Positions 62,217-64,000 of a stretch of 64,000 nt of DNA are shown piece after piece (the stretch's first letter is position 1; each line of letters starts with the position of its first letter). The notes under the pieces were generated by a model. The model was not told the origin of the DNA and did not search any database. It saw only the letters and a program-made list of their open reading frames with translations. The stretch covers positions 124,001 to 188,000 of the forward strand of contig CACPCD010000001.1 of assembly GCA_902632315.1 (NCBI GenBank), written 5' to 3'. Source of the DNA: an uncultured Pelagibacteraceae bacterium (GTDB taxonomy: Bacteria > Pseudomonadota > Alphaproteobacteria > Pelagibacterales > Pelagibacteraceae). Made by a program: the position numbers and the translations under genes.

Positions 62217-62668
62217 TGATAACTTTAAATAATAGATTAAAAATAAAAAAGAATAAAATCAGAGTGGGTCGTGGCATAGGGTCTGGTAAAGGAAAAACTT
62301 CTGGCAGAGGTGTAAAAGGTCAAAAATCAAGATCTGGTGTGGCCATTAAAAGTTTTGAGGGTGGTCAAATGCCTCTTTATAGACGATTGCCAAAAAGAGG
62401 CTTCAACTCAATCAAAAAGAATAATATTGCTATTTTAAATTTAGAAAAGATTCAGTCTTTCATAGATAAAAAAAGTTTAAAAACTAGTGATACTTTAAAC
62501 TCAAGCCTACTTAAAAAATTAAACTTAATTAATAAAAATTCAGTTAAATTAAAAATTTTAGGATCTGGAGAAATAAAAGATAAGATTAATATCGAAGCCG
62601 ATTTAGCTTCAAAATCTGCAGTAGCAAAGCTTGAAAAAATTGGTGGATCTATTCAACTTAAAAAATAA
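62216..62668 (+). CDS. rplO: 50S ribosomal protein L15
   Basis: [42 protein letters not shown]. Confidence 0.99.
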   Translation: MITLNNRLKIKKNKIRVGRGIGSGKGKTSGRGVKGQKSRSGVAIKSFEGGQMPLYRRLPKRGFNSIKKNNIAILNLEKIQSFIDKKSLKTSDTLNSSLLKKLNLINKNSVKLKILGSGEIKDKINIEADLASKSAVAKLEKIGGSIQLKK

Positions 62669-62676
62669 AATTAAAA

Positions 62677-63957
62677 ATGAGTTCTACGTCTTCAAGTCAT
62701 GATTTAAGAAATCGTATTTTGTTCACAATAGGTATCTTAGCAGTTTATAGGTTTGGCACTTTTGTTCCATTACCCGGTATTGATCCAGAACAATTAAAAA
62801 TAATGATGGAGGGTAATCAGAAAGGCCTTTTGGGCATGTTTAATGTTTTTGCTGGTGGGGCTGTTAGTAGAATGGCTATTTTTGCACTTGGAATAATGCC
62901 TTACATCTCTTCATCTATTATAGTTCAACTTTTAACTGGAGTATCTGATTATTTTAAAAATCTAAAATCACAAGGTGAAACGGGAAGGTCAAAGATTACA
63001 CAAATAACTAGATATGGAACTGTTTTACTTGCGACAGTTCAAGGATACGGTTTAGCAGTTGGTTTAGAGTCATCAGCTGAATTGGTTATAAATCCAGGTG
63101 CTTTTTTTAAAATTTCTACAGTGACTACTATTGTAGCAGGAACAATCTTTTTAATGTGGCTTGGAGAACAAATTACTCAAAGAGGTATAGGTAACGGTAT
63201 TTCACTAATTATTTTTGCTGGAATTGTTGCGGAAATACCTAGAGCTCTAGTAACAACTTTTGAATTAGGAAGAACGGGTGCTGTTTCAACAATTATGATA
63301 TTGGCTATTTTTATTTTATTAATTTTAACAATATTATTTATTGTATTTATGGAAAGAGCTTTGAGAAAAATTTTAATAAATTATCCAAAAAGACAAATGG
63401 GGAATAAAATGTATGGTGGTGAATCTTCTCATTTACCTTTAAAAATTAATCAAGCAGGAGTAATTCCAGCTATCTTCGCATCAGCTTTACTTTTACTTCC
63501 AGTAACTTTTTCAAATTTTAATTTCTCTGACAATGAGACTTTCTTGAATTTCAGTTCGTTTTTTACCCAAGGTCAACCATTGTATATGTTGTTATATGCA
63601 TCAGGTATAATTTTTTTTACTTTTTTTTACACATCAATAACTTTTAATCCAACAGAAACTGCAGAAAATTTAAGAAAGTATGGAGGTTTCATACCTGGAA
63701 TTAGACCTGGTGAAAGTACAGCCTTATATATAGAGAATATATTGACAAAATTAACTACTATTGGAGCTTTATATTTAACATTAGTTTGTTTAATGCCAGA
63801 GTTTTTAATTGCTAATTATCCAATACCATTTTATTTAGGAGGAACTTCAATTTTAATTGTTGTCGTAGTTGCAATCGATACCGTGACTCAAATACAAACA
63901 AGATTAATGAGTTCTCAGTATGAACAGCTTATTAAAAAAACAAAATTTGGTAGATAA
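62677..63957 (+). CDS. secY: Preprotein translocase subunit SecY
   Basis: FGTFVPLPGIDPEQL, LGIMPYISSSIIVQLL, LGEQITQRGIGNGISLIIFAGIV. Confidence 0.99.
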   Translation: MSSTSSSHDLRNRILFTIGILAVYRFGTFVPLPGIDPEQLKIMMEGNQKGLLGMFNVFAGGAVSRMAIFALGIMPYISSSIIVQLLTGVSDYFKNLKSQGETGRSKITQITRYGTVLLATVQGYGLAVGLESSAELVINPGAFFKISTVTTIVAGTIFLMWLGEQITQRGIGNGISLIIFAGIVAEIPRALVTTFELGRTGAVSTIMILAIFILLILTILFIVFMERALRKILINYPKRQMGNKMYGGESSHLPLKINQAGVIPAIFASALLLLPVTFSNFNFSDNETFLNFSSFFTQGQPLYMLLYASGIIFFTFFYTSITFNPTETAENLRKYGGFIPGIRPGESTALYIENILTKLTTIGALYLTLVCLMPEFLIANYPIPFYLGGTSILIVVVVAIDTVTQIQTRLMSSQYEQLIKKTKFGR

Positions 63958-63960
63958 TAA

Positions 63961-64000
63961 GTGAATATAATACTATTTGGTCCACCTGGCGCAGGAAAAG
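63961..64000 (+). CDS. adk: Adenylate kinase, start only (GTG), cut by window edge
   Basis: VNIILFGPPGAGK P-loop; position after secY. Confidence 0.85.
   Translation, partial: MNIILFGPPGAGK

Noticed and set aside
37257-64000. Novel system in the ribosomal/RNA polymerase region
   Set aside because: Gene order is the expected rlmB-tRNA-tuf-secE-nusG-rplKAJL-rpoBC-str-S10-spc arrangement; only minor regulatory observations kept.

Overview
AT-rich bacterial chromosome segment. Gene content and order suggest a SAR11/Pelagibacter-like alphaproteobacterium (inference; no search was run). There are four blocks. (1) 1-3.5 kb: housekeeping genes purB (partial), map, sfsA, a CinA-like protein and a GGCT-like protein. 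(2) About 3.5-30.2 kb: a variable region with nucleotide-sugar, glycosyltransferase and FkbM-methyltransferase genes, a cluster of small membrane-protein genes, and tRNA-Leu(TAA). The tRNA-Leu promoter segment is present three times, once with a decayed 5' half of the tRNA. (3) 30.33-37.31 kb: a compact (~6.9 kb) integrated element in tRNA-Thr(TGT), bounded by 55-bp direct repeats. It has a tyrosine recombinase, four small ORFs, a PrimPol-DUF5906-like replication protein, one more small ORF and a ~1.4-kb largely non-coding tail. No capsid, terminase or lysis gene was recognised. The tail is dense in repeats: at least nine different short words each occur as a tandem pair at exactly 10-bp period, alongside TGGACT/AGTCCA iterons, a 14-mer repeat, a 12-bp palindrome and a DnaA-box-like site. 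Matching candidate integrase arm sites lie just inside both ends. This element, a candidate phage satellite or replicating integrative element, is the most interesting object in the window. (4) 37.3-64 kb: rlmB, tRNA-Tyr/Gly, tuf, tRNA-Trp, secE-nusG, rplKAJL-rpoBC, the str/S10/spc operons, secY and the start of adk; this block is ordinary.
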